A stretch of DNA of 11,235 bases from Prevotellaceae bacterium (GTDB lineage: Bacteria; Bacteroidota; Bacteroidia; Bacteroidales; Bacteroidaceae). The position numbers and the translations under genes are program-made. The DNA lies in assembly GCA_905371275.1 (NCBI GenBank), contig CAJPLH010000055.1, positions 1 to 11,235 on the forward strand. Reading direction: 5' to 3'. Under the pieces are notes generated by a model, which saw only the letters and a list, made by a program, of their open reading frames with translations, was not told the DNA's origin and made no database searches. Positions 1 to 6,310 of the stretch are shown piece after piece; positions within the stretch are counted from its first letter, which is position 1; each line of letters begins with the position of its first letter.

Positions 1-53
1 AGAGCACAACCTTGCCAAGGTTGGGGTCGCGAGTTCGAGTCTCGTTTTCCGCT
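1..53 (+). tRNA. tRNA-Gly (GCC), 5' part missing
   Basis: This is the 3' portion of a glycine tRNA; the acceptor 5' strand and most of the D arm lie before the window. The anticodon stem pairs 7-11 with 19-23 around a TTGCCAA loop, giving anticodon GCC at 14-16. The T arm pairs 29-33 with 41-45 around the loop TTCGAGT. Bases 46-52 (TTTCCGC) are the 3' acceptor strand and T53 is the discriminator base. The next bases are CTA, so CCA is not encoded and would be added after transcription. Confidence 0.95.
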
Positions 54-55
54 CT

Positions 56-84
56 AAGCGAATTGCCCAAAGCAGTTCGCTTTT
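56..84 (+). terminator. Rho-independent terminator of the tRNA-Gly transcript
   Basis: AAGCGAATTGC (56-66) pairs with GCAGTTCGCTT (72-82) as an 11-bp stem with one G-T wobble and a 5-base loop. It is followed by TTATCTTT. It starts three bases after the end of the tRNA, so it most likely ends that transcript. Confidence 0.8.
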
Positions 85-168
85 ATCTTTATATGCTCTA
101 ATGATATAGAACATTTTCTCCTATTATCTGCGCAAGCCTGTACGGCACTACACGACACAATACCTCGA

Positions 169-188
169 GATAATCTGCGATAATCTGC
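169..188. repeat. Tandem duplication of GATAATCTGC
   Basis: The 10-mer GATAATCTGC occurs twice in direct contact (169-178, 179-188), with a related TTATCTGCGC at 124-133. It lies in the leader between the tRNA terminator and the next gene. It may be an operator or a chance duplication; nothing else in the sequence decides this. Confidence 0.5.
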
Positions 189-285
189 AATTTCGCGACT
201 CGACACAACACTCGACTTCTAATCCAGCAGATATTCTTTGTCATTGAGAAAAACCTACCACAATAACACATTATCACCCCAAATT

Positions 286-870
286 ATGAACATCTACGCT
301 CGCTATTTTGACAACGAAATCGTAGTTCACAGTCTTGATGAGCTTTTTAGTTTTCTCGCTTCGCTGCAAGATATCAATGTAGACGACCGACTTATTGAAG
401 AAATCACTGCATACATCAACAGCGACATCCCTTATCCCAAGCGACAAAAGGTGCGTCCGAACATTTATTTCATTCTCATCAAAACAACAGCCAACAGTCT
501 CGAAGAATTTAAGGCTAACAACAAAAATGCGAACTCACCACAGGGCAACTACAGCACACCTATCTCGCGTCCGAAGGACAGTCGCAATGCTCAATTTGAA
601 GAAGAAAGAATTGGTTGGTATCTAGGGAGAATTAACTTCAAACGCGTTATTCTCATTCCTGGCACACAAAAATTCCAATACCGCGACACTCTTTTTGCGG
701 CCTACGTTCGTGCGGTTTCTGCAAAAGACTGCTACGATCGCATCATTGAGCACCTTAGAAACAGACAAGACGTTGATAACCGCAGCCAGTTCCCTTCTCA
801 CCGCGGTGCCAATTTCACCTACGAATTTGTGGGCGACAATGTTCCCGTTCGTCAAGAACAAAGCAACTAA
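286..870 (+). CDS. Conserved-looking protein of unknown function, 194 aa
   Basis: I can assign no function. The frame is open back to a TTG at 238, but the ATG at 286 is preferred: it begins a compact sequence (MNIYARYFDNE...) and the 16 preceding codons look like leader. It has no signal peptide, no membrane segment and no obvious catalytic motif, so a cytoplasmic protein is likely. The N-terminal part (residues 1-80) is regular alpha/beta sequence ending in PYPKRQKVRPNIYFILIKTT. A low-complexity polar linker at about 85-110 (rich in N, S, P) separates it from a second conserved-looking part (about 115-185) containing GWYLGRINFKRVI and TQKFQYRDT. From memory, similar proteins of about 190 aa occur across Bacteroidales without assigned function. 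It stands alone between tRNA-Gly and a convergent pullulanase gene. Confidence 0.8.
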   Translation: MNIYARYFDNEIVVHSLDELFSFLASLQDINVDDRLIEEITAYINSDIPYPKRQKVRPNIYFILIKTTANSLEEFKANNKNANSPQGNYSTPISRPKDSRNAQFEEERIGWYLGRINFKRVILIPGTQKFQYRDTLFAAYVRAVSAKDCYDRIIEHLRNRQDVDNRSQFPSHRGANFTYEFVGDNVPVRQEQSN

Positions 871-906
871 CACTGTTGCTCCGTTAAGAAATTAAATTTC
901 TCCGTT

Positions 907-938
907 GAGAAAGTTCTCTGTTATAAAACAGATTTCTC
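907..938 (+). terminator. Possible weak hairpin terminator after the unknown-function gene
   Basis: GAGAAA (907-912) pairs with TTTCTC (933-938), and TCTGTT (917-922) with AACAGA (927-932) around an ATAA loop, leaving a 4-base bulge on one side. It lies 36 bases after the stop codon. No T-run follows, so termination here is uncertain; the stronger hairpin at 1037-1074 may do the work. Confidence 0.35.
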
Positions 939-1036
939 CAATGGCAGAAACGACATTCCTCTTGTCGAACAATTTCGGACAAAGCCCCAAATAAGAACTT
1001 TGGAGCTTACACACAAATTTTGGACACTATCAAACA

Positions 1037-1074
1037 AAGGCTCCTCCTTATTCCATCGAACAAGGAGGAGCCTT
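1037..1074. terminator. Strong 13-bp hairpin terminator between convergent genes
   Basis: AAGGCTCCTCCTT (1037-1049) pairs perfectly with AAGGAGGAGCCTT (1062-1074) around a 12-base loop. It lies 16 bases beyond the stop codon of the pullulanase gene read on the minus strand, where the bases after the stem read TTGTTTGATA. On the plus strand the tail is ATTTAT. It most likely terminates the pullulanase transcript and may act in both directions. Confidence 0.85.
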
Positions 1075-1090
1075 ATTTATAGACAAGCCA

Positions 1091-3133
1091 TTAGTTACTT
1101 GCCATACGTTCAATCGTGTAGGGACACAACACAGCAGCAGACTTCGCAGGAATCACAAAGCGTTGAGGCACTGTTTCGCCATTGTCAGAACGCTGAATAA
1201 CATTAGAATCCACCACATTGCAGCGAGCATCAACGCCAAGCCCCAGCACTAGTTTATAGTCATTGCTAGGGAGCGACACTGTTTCTGGTTGGTCACCCAA
1301 ATTGACGGCAACAACGTAATCTAGTTCGTGACGTTCATACAAACTCTTACCCTTGATGCGGAAAACAACAGACGTCTCTGAAGAAGGCAAGAAACTGACA
1401 TACTCACGCACCTTTTGCGCATCACCCAGACTAAAAGCTAAGTCTGCACTGCGCAGTTGCATCAATGCACGATAATACTCATAGACCTCTTTGTGCGAAT
1501 CACGACGACTCCAATCAATGGCGTTAATAGAATCAGGCGATTTAAAGGAATTATGCACCATCTTCTTGTCGCGGAACAGCTCTTCACCAGCCTGAATGAA
1601 AGGCACACCTTGCGAAGTGAACACTAAGGTCTGCGCCAAAAGGTTCAAACGCACCAATTCTTCTTCACAAAGATTGGGAATCGAATTCTTTATACGGTCG
1701 TTCAAACACATATCATCGTGACACGACACGTAAGTAATCAATTGATGCGGTTGCTCAGCCCACGCATTCTTAGAATAGTTCACCTTATTGTAATCCACTT
1801 GTGGGTGAGGGATACCACCAACGATACCCATTTTCACACTCTCTTTGTTGCCAGTCAAACCAGCAAGCATAGCCGGCTGTTTGTCATTACTGAAAGGACC
1901 GCGCAGCGCATCACGCAATTCGTCACTAAAAGCTGCAATTCCAGGCATACGATGCACCTCTGCCTTCATCGCTGCATCACCAGCAGGCAAAGCAGGAGTA
2001 CCAGCAGCCCAACCTTCACCGTAGATCAGCACCTTAGGATTTATTCTCTCAGCCGCCTTGCGGATACTGCGCATCGTTTCAATGTCGTGAATCCCCATAA
2101 GGTCGAAGCGGAAGCCATCGATGTGATACTCTCTCATCCAATACTCCACACTCTCCACCATAAATTTGCGCATCATAGCACGTTCAGAAGCCGTTTCGTT
2201 GCCGCATCCCGAAGCATCACACAAACTTCCATCAGCTTTATGACGAAAGAAATAGCCCGGAACCGTGCGCTCAAAGTTGGAGCCCTCTGTGTTGAAGGTA
2301 TGGTTGTACACCACATCGAGCACCACCTTCAAACCCGCTTCGTGCAGAGACTGCACCATTTGTTTGAACTCACGAATGCGCACTTCAGGTTGATAAGGAT
2401 TGGTGGAATAAGATCCCTCCGGCACATTATAGTTTAGCGGATCGTATCCCCAGTTATATTGCGGAACATCCAATTTCGTTTCATCCACAGAAGCATAATC
2501 GAACGAAGGCAAAATATGCACATAAGAAATGCCCAATTGCTTCAAATGATCCAACCCAGCTGGACTTCCTTGCAAAGTCTTCACTCCTTTCTCTGTCAAA
2601 GCGAGAAATTTGCCGCGATATTTGAAATTAGCCTGATCGCTCATACTAAAATCTCGGTGATGCATCTCATAGATGGCGCCACTTTCAAACAATCTGTAGG
2701 TCGGTTTGTCAAACTCCCACCCCACAGGATTCGTATCTTTCAAGTCAATCACAGCAGCGCGTTTACCATTCACTCCCACCGCTCTTGCGTTGACACCGGG
2801 AGTTTCTCCGCGCCACTTACCATCTACTTTCACTTCAAAGGTATAAAATGTCCCTTTCAAGTCACCTTTCATCTGCTTAGCCCAAGTGCCGTCCGAGCCT
2901 TTAGCCAAACTTAGCGTCTTCCACGCCTTTCCTTCGTTGCCATCCTTATACAAGCGCAAACGCACTTTCTCGGCAGTAGGTGCCCAGAGCTGAAAAGTCG
3001 TCATTGTGGGAGCATAAACCATTTCCACCCAAGGAGTGCTAGGCACGGGCAGACGCTCAAAATCCGTGTCGTGTGCAAAAGTCATCAGTGAAGAAAAAGC
3101 TAGCGCACCAGCCATTATCAAATTTCTTACCAT
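1091..3133 (-). CDS. pulA: Secreted type I pullulanase (GH13)
   Basis: Debranching enzyme that hydrolyses alpha-1,6 linkages in pullulan, glycogen and branched starch fragments. The 680-aa protein starts with a signal peptide (MVRNLIMAGALAFSSLMTFA, cleavage near residue 20), so it acts in the periplasm or outside; no lipobox Cys is seen. A CBM48-like domain (about 40-115, TFQLWAPTAEKVRLRLY) precedes the GH13 barrel (about 145-560) and a beta-rich C-terminal domain. The pullulanase signature YNWGYDP is at 226-232. Conserved GH13 regions: I DVVYNH (273-278); II GFRFD with nucleophile D344; III YGEGW with acid/base E373; IV YVSCHDD with H472 and D473. All catalytic residues are present. Region IV reads HDD where HDN is common. 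Length fits the type I family. A good promoter lies upstream. It is not next to SusC/D-like genes here. Confidence 0.95.
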   Translation of the reverse strand: MVRNLIMAGALAFSSLMTFAHDTDFERLPVPSTPWVEMVYAPTMTTFQLWAPTAEKVRLRLYKDGNEGKAWKTLSLAKGSDGTWAKQMKGDLKGTFYTFEVKVDGKWRGETPGVNARAVGVNGKRAAVIDLKDTNPVGWEFDKPTYRLFESGAIYEMHHRDFSMSDQANFKYRGKFLALTEKGVKTLQGSPAGLDHLKQLGISYVHILPSFDYASVDETKLDVPQYNWGYDPLNYNVPEGSYSTNPYQPEVRIREFKQMVQSLHEAGLKVVLDVVYNHTFNTEGSNFERTVPGYFFRHKADGSLCDASGCGNETASERAMMRKFMVESVEYWMREYHIDGFRFDLMGIHDIETMRSIRKAAERINPKVLIYGEGWAAGTPALPAGDAAMKAEVHRMPGIAAFSDELRDALRGPFSNDKQPAMLAGLTGNKESVKMGIVGGIPHPQVDYNKVNYSKNAWAEQPHQLITYVSCHDDMCLNDRIKNSIPNLCEEELVRLNLLAQTLVFTSQGVPFIQAGEELFRDKKMVHNSFKSPDSINAIDWSRRDSHKEVYEYYRALMQLRSADLAFSLGDAQKVREYVSFLPSSETSVVFRIKGKSLYERHELDYVVAVNLGDQPETVSLPSNDYKLVLGLGVDARCNVVDSNVIQRSDNGETVPQRFVIPAKSAAVLCPYTIERMASN

Positions 3134-3220
3134 TGTATCTGGATTATTTAGGAGAACTCTCCGTCATCAAACGCATTGACAACGTCAGTTATGCCTTATT
3201 TATATCTTTATTTCGACACC

Positions 3221-3252
3221 CAAAGTTAGCAAATTCCCCTCTTTCCACCAAA
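3221..3252 (-). promoter_or_regulatory. Bacteroidetes-type promoter of the pullulanase gene
   Basis: Read on the minus strand: TTTG (3249-3252), 20 bases, then TAACTTTG (3221-3228), a match to the -33 TTTG / -7 TAnnTTTG consensus of Bacteroidetes. Transcription would start near 3213, leaving a leader of about 80 bases before the ATG at 3133. Confidence 0.75.
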
Positions 3253-3414
3253 TTCTTTGCTAGTAAACCGCTGAAAAAAGCAAGTTTCTTTGTTTTTCTG
3301 GCTTTGTATGCTCATTTCTGAGACAGAAAACTGCTACAAAAGACCTAAATTTGAATGGCATTTCCAATAAAAAGCCTTGATTTCTTCGTCAAATTGCCAA
3401 ATAAAGCAGATTAT

Positions 3415-3446
3415 TTTGGTCATCTCACTGACATATCTTACCTTTG
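3415..3446 (+). promoter_or_regulatory. Bacteroidetes-type promoter of the OmpA-like lipoprotein gene
   Basis: TTTG (3415-3418), 20 bases, then TACCTTTG (3439-3446), a full match to the Bacteroidetes -33/-7 consensus. The start of transcription would be near 3453, about 45 bases before the ATG at 3500. It also argues against a longer reading frame starting at 3377, which would begin upstream of this promoter. Confidence 0.8.
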
Positions 3447-3499
3447 CCCTCGTACAACACGGTGCTTTTCTCCAAGCATCGATAAATATCCCAACGCAT

Positions 3500-4360
3500 A
3501 TGAAAAAGATTTTTCTCTATGCAGCATTCCTCGGTGCAGTAATTTCTATGGGGAGCTGCGTTAGCAAAAAGGAATTCCAACAACTCCAAGGCGACTACAC
3601 CAATCTCCAAGGTCTTTACAACCAATCGCAAGTCGATCTTGCCACTGCGCGCACGCACGGCAAGAGCTTAGAAGACCGCCTCTCAGACGCTCAACGTGAA
3701 AACGAAGGACTCAAGCGACAACTTGCAGCCCTCCAAGGTGCACTCGACAAAAGTTTGGTGCAAAACAATCAAGGTAGCATCAACATCTCTAAGCTCGTTG
3801 ACGAAATCAACGCTTCCAACAAATATATCAAACAATTGGTTGAAGCCAAGACCAAGAGTGATTCGCTCAACCTTGTACTCACCAACAACCTCACTCGTTC
3901 CCTCTCTCGCGACGAACTCCAAGAGGTGGATGTCAAAGTGCTCAAGGGCGTGGTTTATGTATCGCTTGCCGACAATATGCTCTATCGCTCGGGTTCCTAC
4001 GAAGTGAACGACCGTGCAAAGACTACCCTCTCCAAGATTGCTAAAATCCTCAGCGATTACAAGGACTTTGAAGTATTGGTAGAAGGTAACACCGACGATG
4101 TGCCCATCACTCGCCCCAACATTCGCAACAACTGGGACCTCTCAGCCCTTCGTGCATCTAGTGTGGTTCAAGTGTTGCAAAACGACTACGGCATCGCGCC
4201 AAACCGTCTCTCGGCAGCCGGTCGTGGTCAATACAATCCTGTGGCTACCAACGACACCGAACTTGGTCGTCAACGCAACCGCCGCACGCAGATCATCATC
4301 ACACCTAAGCTCGATCAATTCCTCGACTTGATTGACAAGGCTCCTGCCACTGAAAAGTAA
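3500..4360 (+). CDS. OmpA-family outer-membrane lipoprotein with coiled coil
   Basis: Peptidoglycan-binding lipoprotein, probably tethering the outer membrane to the cell wall. The start at 3500 gives a 286-aa precursor with a clean lipoprotein signal: MKKIFLYAAFLGAVISMGSC, with C20 as the lipidated Cys. The residues after it (VSKKEF) are not the acidic run typical of surface export, so the inner leaflet of the outer membrane is the likely location. Residues 25-120 are heptad-like and polar (QLQGDYTNLQGLYNQ, LEDRLSDAQRENEGLKRQLAAL), a coiled-coil stalk. Residues about 145-270 form the OmpA C-terminal domain: GNTDD (196-200) with the ligand-binding Asp, NNWDLSALRASSVVQVL (210-226) and NRRTQI (260-265) with the conserved Arg. 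There is no beta-barrel, so it resembles stalked OmpA/MotB-like lipoproteins rather than OmpA itself. It is a single-gene unit between its own promoter and terminator. Confidence 0.93.
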   Translation: MKKIFLYAAFLGAVISMGSCVSKKEFQQLQGDYTNLQGLYNQSQVDLATARTHGKSLEDRLSDAQRENEGLKRQLAALQGALDKSLVQNNQGSINISKLVDEINASNKYIKQLVEAKTKSDSLNLVLTNNLTRSLSRDELQEVDVKVLKGVVYVSLADNMLYRSGSYEVNDRAKTTLSKIAKILSDYKDFEVLVEGNTDDVPITRPNIRNNWDLSALRASSVVQVLQNDYGIAPNRLSAAGRGQYNPVATNDTELGRQRNRRTQIIITPKLDQFLDLIDKAPATEK

Positions 4361-4384
4361 TCCACTTACATTCTTGAATAAGTT

Positions 4385-4419
4385 TGCCCCACTTGCTGCT
4401 ATGGCAAGTGGGGCATTTT
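4385..4419 (+). terminator. Rho-independent terminator of the OmpA-like gene
   Basis: TGCCCCACTTGC (4385-4396) pairs perfectly with GCAAGTGGGGCA (4404-4415) around a 7-base loop, followed by TTTTCTT. It starts 25 bases after the stop codon. The thioredoxin-fold gene converges on it from the right and may also use it, though the minus-strand tail is less T-rich. Confidence 0.9.
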
Positions 4420-4444
4420 CTTACGATTTAGAGGTCTCGGCACA

Positions 4445-5845
4445 TCATCGTACTATTTGTTGCACAATACTTCGCAATTCCTCTTCACTCATCTGTCCTA
4501 CTTTTGTTTTCACCAGTTGATGAGATTTGTCATAGAACATCAAAGTGGGGAAACCCTCTGCTTGTTGTTGCTTCATGACGCGCTCTAATTCCGCATCTTT
4601 CAGCATGTAGTGCCAACCTCCGTGCTTTCCTTTCATATATTTCCAATCTTCCATCCTCGTCAGACTCGGACTTGTCATGTCTAGGAGTTCCACATTCTCA
4701 AAACCCTTTTCTGCAAGCACTTTATAGAGAAGTTTACTCATTGTGGCACAAGGTCCACAAGCACCATACCAGAAATCAACAATCACAGGCTTTCCCTTGT
4801 GCTGTGCCAATATCTCTTCCATAGTTTGGGGTTGCCCTTTATCTGCACAGTTCACGAAGTGTCCACTTCGTGCTTGCGTTTTTACCTCTTGTTCGTGATA
4901 CAACAACAAGAGTTTATCCCATTCTCCGCTCGAAAATCCGGTATGGATATTCTGTAGTTGTTGTGCAGTTAATGGTTCACCATTCACCAATTGAAAATAG
5001 TAATTGCTAAATGCCATCAAGTCACAAAACAGTTCGTTTGGCTTGTAGGGAATTTTAGCCAATCGACGACGCAATTTTTCTTTCCATTCCGGAATCGGAG
5101 TATCGCCTATACTTGGAATTTTCAGTGATTTATCATCTAAAAGAAAACCGAGTAGATGTTCAGTGCCAGGTGAGAAATAGAGGATTTTGTCGTCAAAAAC
5201 AATGTCGTTGAGAAAAGCATAAGCACTAATAGGTGGTATAACCTTTCGAACTTGCATTTCATCCAACAGATGAGCATAATAGTTAATCTTCAACTTGTTC
5301 ACGAGAATCTTCCTATCTTCAACAGTAGTTGCAGAAGGATACTCACTTATCTTTTTAACAGGGAACTTAGCAATCACTCTTGACTCCTTTCTGGGAAGGT
5401 ATCTACTACCACCATCCACAAAGTCCAACCAATCGAGACCCTTAAAAACAGAAGAACATCTTGCCCCCTCTACCTTCAATTTCTTTTGATTATCTACCCA
5501 AACTCTCAAAGTATCATTTTGCGAAAGCAAAACTATCTCTTGTTTCTGGGTATCATCTACATTTAGCAACACACCAGCATGCGCATAAAGCGAATGTATA
5601 GGAACCTCTCCACTTACATTGCCCTCAGCGTCAATACTTAAATCATAAATGTCAGCATTAGAGACAAAGAAATTGTTACACACCACGGTTAAACTTGACT
5701 TCATGGCGAGCATTGCAGGCACTTTACCTCGTACCACACATTTTCCTATCTTAATCGCATTGGTAGGTAAGGAAGTTTGCGCATTGCAAATGCAACAGTA
5801 GCAGCATAAAATCAGCCACAAAGGGAGAAAAAGAAAGCGTTTCAT
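4445..5845 (-). CDS. Secreted thioredoxin-fold protein with CGPC motif
   Basis: Likely extracytoplasmic thiol-disulfide oxidoreductase of the TlpA/ResA-like type. The frame is open to 6052, but the ATG at 5845 is chosen because it starts directly with a signal peptide (MKRFLFLPLWLILCCYCCICNAQ, cleavage probably after A22) and the candidate promoter lies just upstream. The product is 466 aa. Residues about 25-330 are a long N-terminal region I do not recognise; its first 120 residues look beta-rich. The C-terminal thioredoxin fold (about 340-466) has VIVDFWYGACGPCATM with C363 and C366, and a cis-proline loop EGFPTLMF (P433). WYGACGPC replaces the usual WAxWCGPC, so the residue before the first Cys is Ala rather than Trp. 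The signal peptide is unusually Cys-rich (five Cys in residues 14-20). Substrate unknown; the N-terminal part may bind a partner. Confidence 0.85.
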   Translation of the reverse strand: MKRFLFLPLWLILCCYCCICNAQTSLPTNAIKIGKCVVRGKVPAMLAMKSSLTVVCNNFFVSNADIYDLSIDAEGNVSGEVPIHSLYAHAGVLLNVDDTQKQEIVLLSQNDTLRVWVDNQKKLKVEGARCSSVFKGLDWLDFVDGGSRYLPRKESRVIAKFPVKKISEYPSATTVEDRKILVNKLKINYYAHLLDEMQVRKVIPPISAYAFLNDIVFDDKILYFSPGTEHLLGFLLDDKSLKIPSIGDTPIPEWKEKLRRRLAKIPYKPNELFCDLMAFSNYYFQLVNGEPLTAQQLQNIHTGFSSGEWDKLLLLYHEQEVKTQARSGHFVNCADKGQPQTMEEILAQHKGKPVIVDFWYGACGPCATMSKLLYKVLAEKGFENVELLDMTSPSLTRMEDWKYMKGKHGGWHYMLKDAELERVMKQQQAEGFPTLMFYDKSHQLVKTKVGQMSEEELRSIVQQIVR

Positions 5846-5877
5846 GGGCTTACGTTGGTTAATAGTTAAAGACAATG

Positions 5878-5912
5878 CAAATATAACAATAAATTTCGGC
5901 GTATAGGTCAAA
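5878..5912 (-). promoter_or_regulatory. Candidate promoter of the thioredoxin-fold gene
   Basis: On the minus strand TATATTTG (5878-5885) fits the -7 TAnnTTTG consensus, and TTTG at 5909-5912 is a possible -33 element. The spacing is 23 bases, longer than the usual 19-21, so the match is weaker than the two promoters near 3221 and 3415. The -33 element lies inside the left arm of the 17-bp inverted repeat described separately. Confidence 0.5.
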
Positions 5913-6062
5913 TTGCAGGAAATTTTGATGGTACTTTGTCTGTGTTGAGTCACAACAAGGGCATTTACTCTTTCATAACACCTTGTTTTGAGATTTTGAA
6001 CCTTATGCAAAGGTAACATATTCAACACTTTACACGGTATCTCAGCCTGCAATTTGACCTAT
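5903..6062. repeat. 160-bp segment bounded by a perfect 17-bp inverted repeat
   Basis: ATAGGTCAAATTGCAGG (5903-5919) is exactly repeated in reverse complement at 6046-6062 (CCTGCAATTTGACCTAT). The 126 bases between have no convincing gene. They contain a minus-strand TACCTTTG (6008-6015), which fits a -7 element but has no -33 partner. Target-site duplications are not evident. It could be a MITE-like element, an invertible segment or a pair of regulator sites; the sequence alone does not decide. Confidence 0.75.
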
Positions 6063-6066
6063 TGAC

Positions 6067-6220
6067 CTAAAACGACACGTCATTTCCCATAAAACAACAC
6101 GTCGTTTTCCATAAAACAACACGTCACTTTCCATAAAACGACACGTCATTTCCCATAAAACAACACGTCGTTTTCCATAAAACGACACGTCACTTTCCAT
6201 AAAACGACACGTCGTTTTTT
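6067..6220. repeat. Tandem array of seven 22-bp near-palindromic units
   Basis: Seven units abut without spacers: 6067-6088, 6089-6110, 6111-6132, 6133-6154, 6155-6176, 6177-6198, 6199-6220. The unit reads ATAAAACR, then ACACGTC (invariant in all seven), then RYTT, then C or T, and usually CC at the end. The last unit contains the perfect dyad AAAACGAC-AC-GTCGTTTT; the others are the same dyad with one or more changes. Units 1-3 and 4-6 are near copies of each other, giving a 66-bp higher-order period. Unit 7 ends in a T-run. No open frame uses the array. Confidence 0.95.
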
Positions 6221-6230
6221 ACTAACACAG

Positions 6231-6245
6231 GAGGTAAAATTGAAC
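6231..6245 (+). repeat. Degenerate third copy of the 17-bp repeat
   Basis: AGGTAAAATTGAA (6233-6245) matches the inner 13 bases of the repeat at 5903-5919 (AGGTCAAATTGCA) at 11 positions. It lies in inverted orientation to the copy at 6046-6062, so the 22-bp array is enclosed by an exact copy on the left and a decayed copy on the right. Similarity this short could be chance. Confidence 0.35.
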
Positions 6246-6310
6246 TCCCAAGAATCCCCCATCGAAAATAGTGAATCTGAATTGTGAAAAGACCTATAAT
6301 CCATCTCTCT

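Noticed and set aside
1718..2437. 239-residue open frame antisense to the pullulanase
   Set aside because: It mirrors the conserved GH13 catalytic region; its length comes from codon bias on the other strand.
3377..3499. Longer N-terminus for the OmpA-like protein
   Set aside because: It would start upstream of the promoter at 3415-3446 and bury the lipoprotein signal that begins at 3500.
5846..6052. 69-residue extension of the thioredoxin-fold protein
   Set aside because: It would put the signal peptide internally and run through the promoter and the inverted-repeat segment.
6067..6220. CRISPR array
   Set aside because: The 22-bp units abut directly with no unique spacers, and no cas genes are present.
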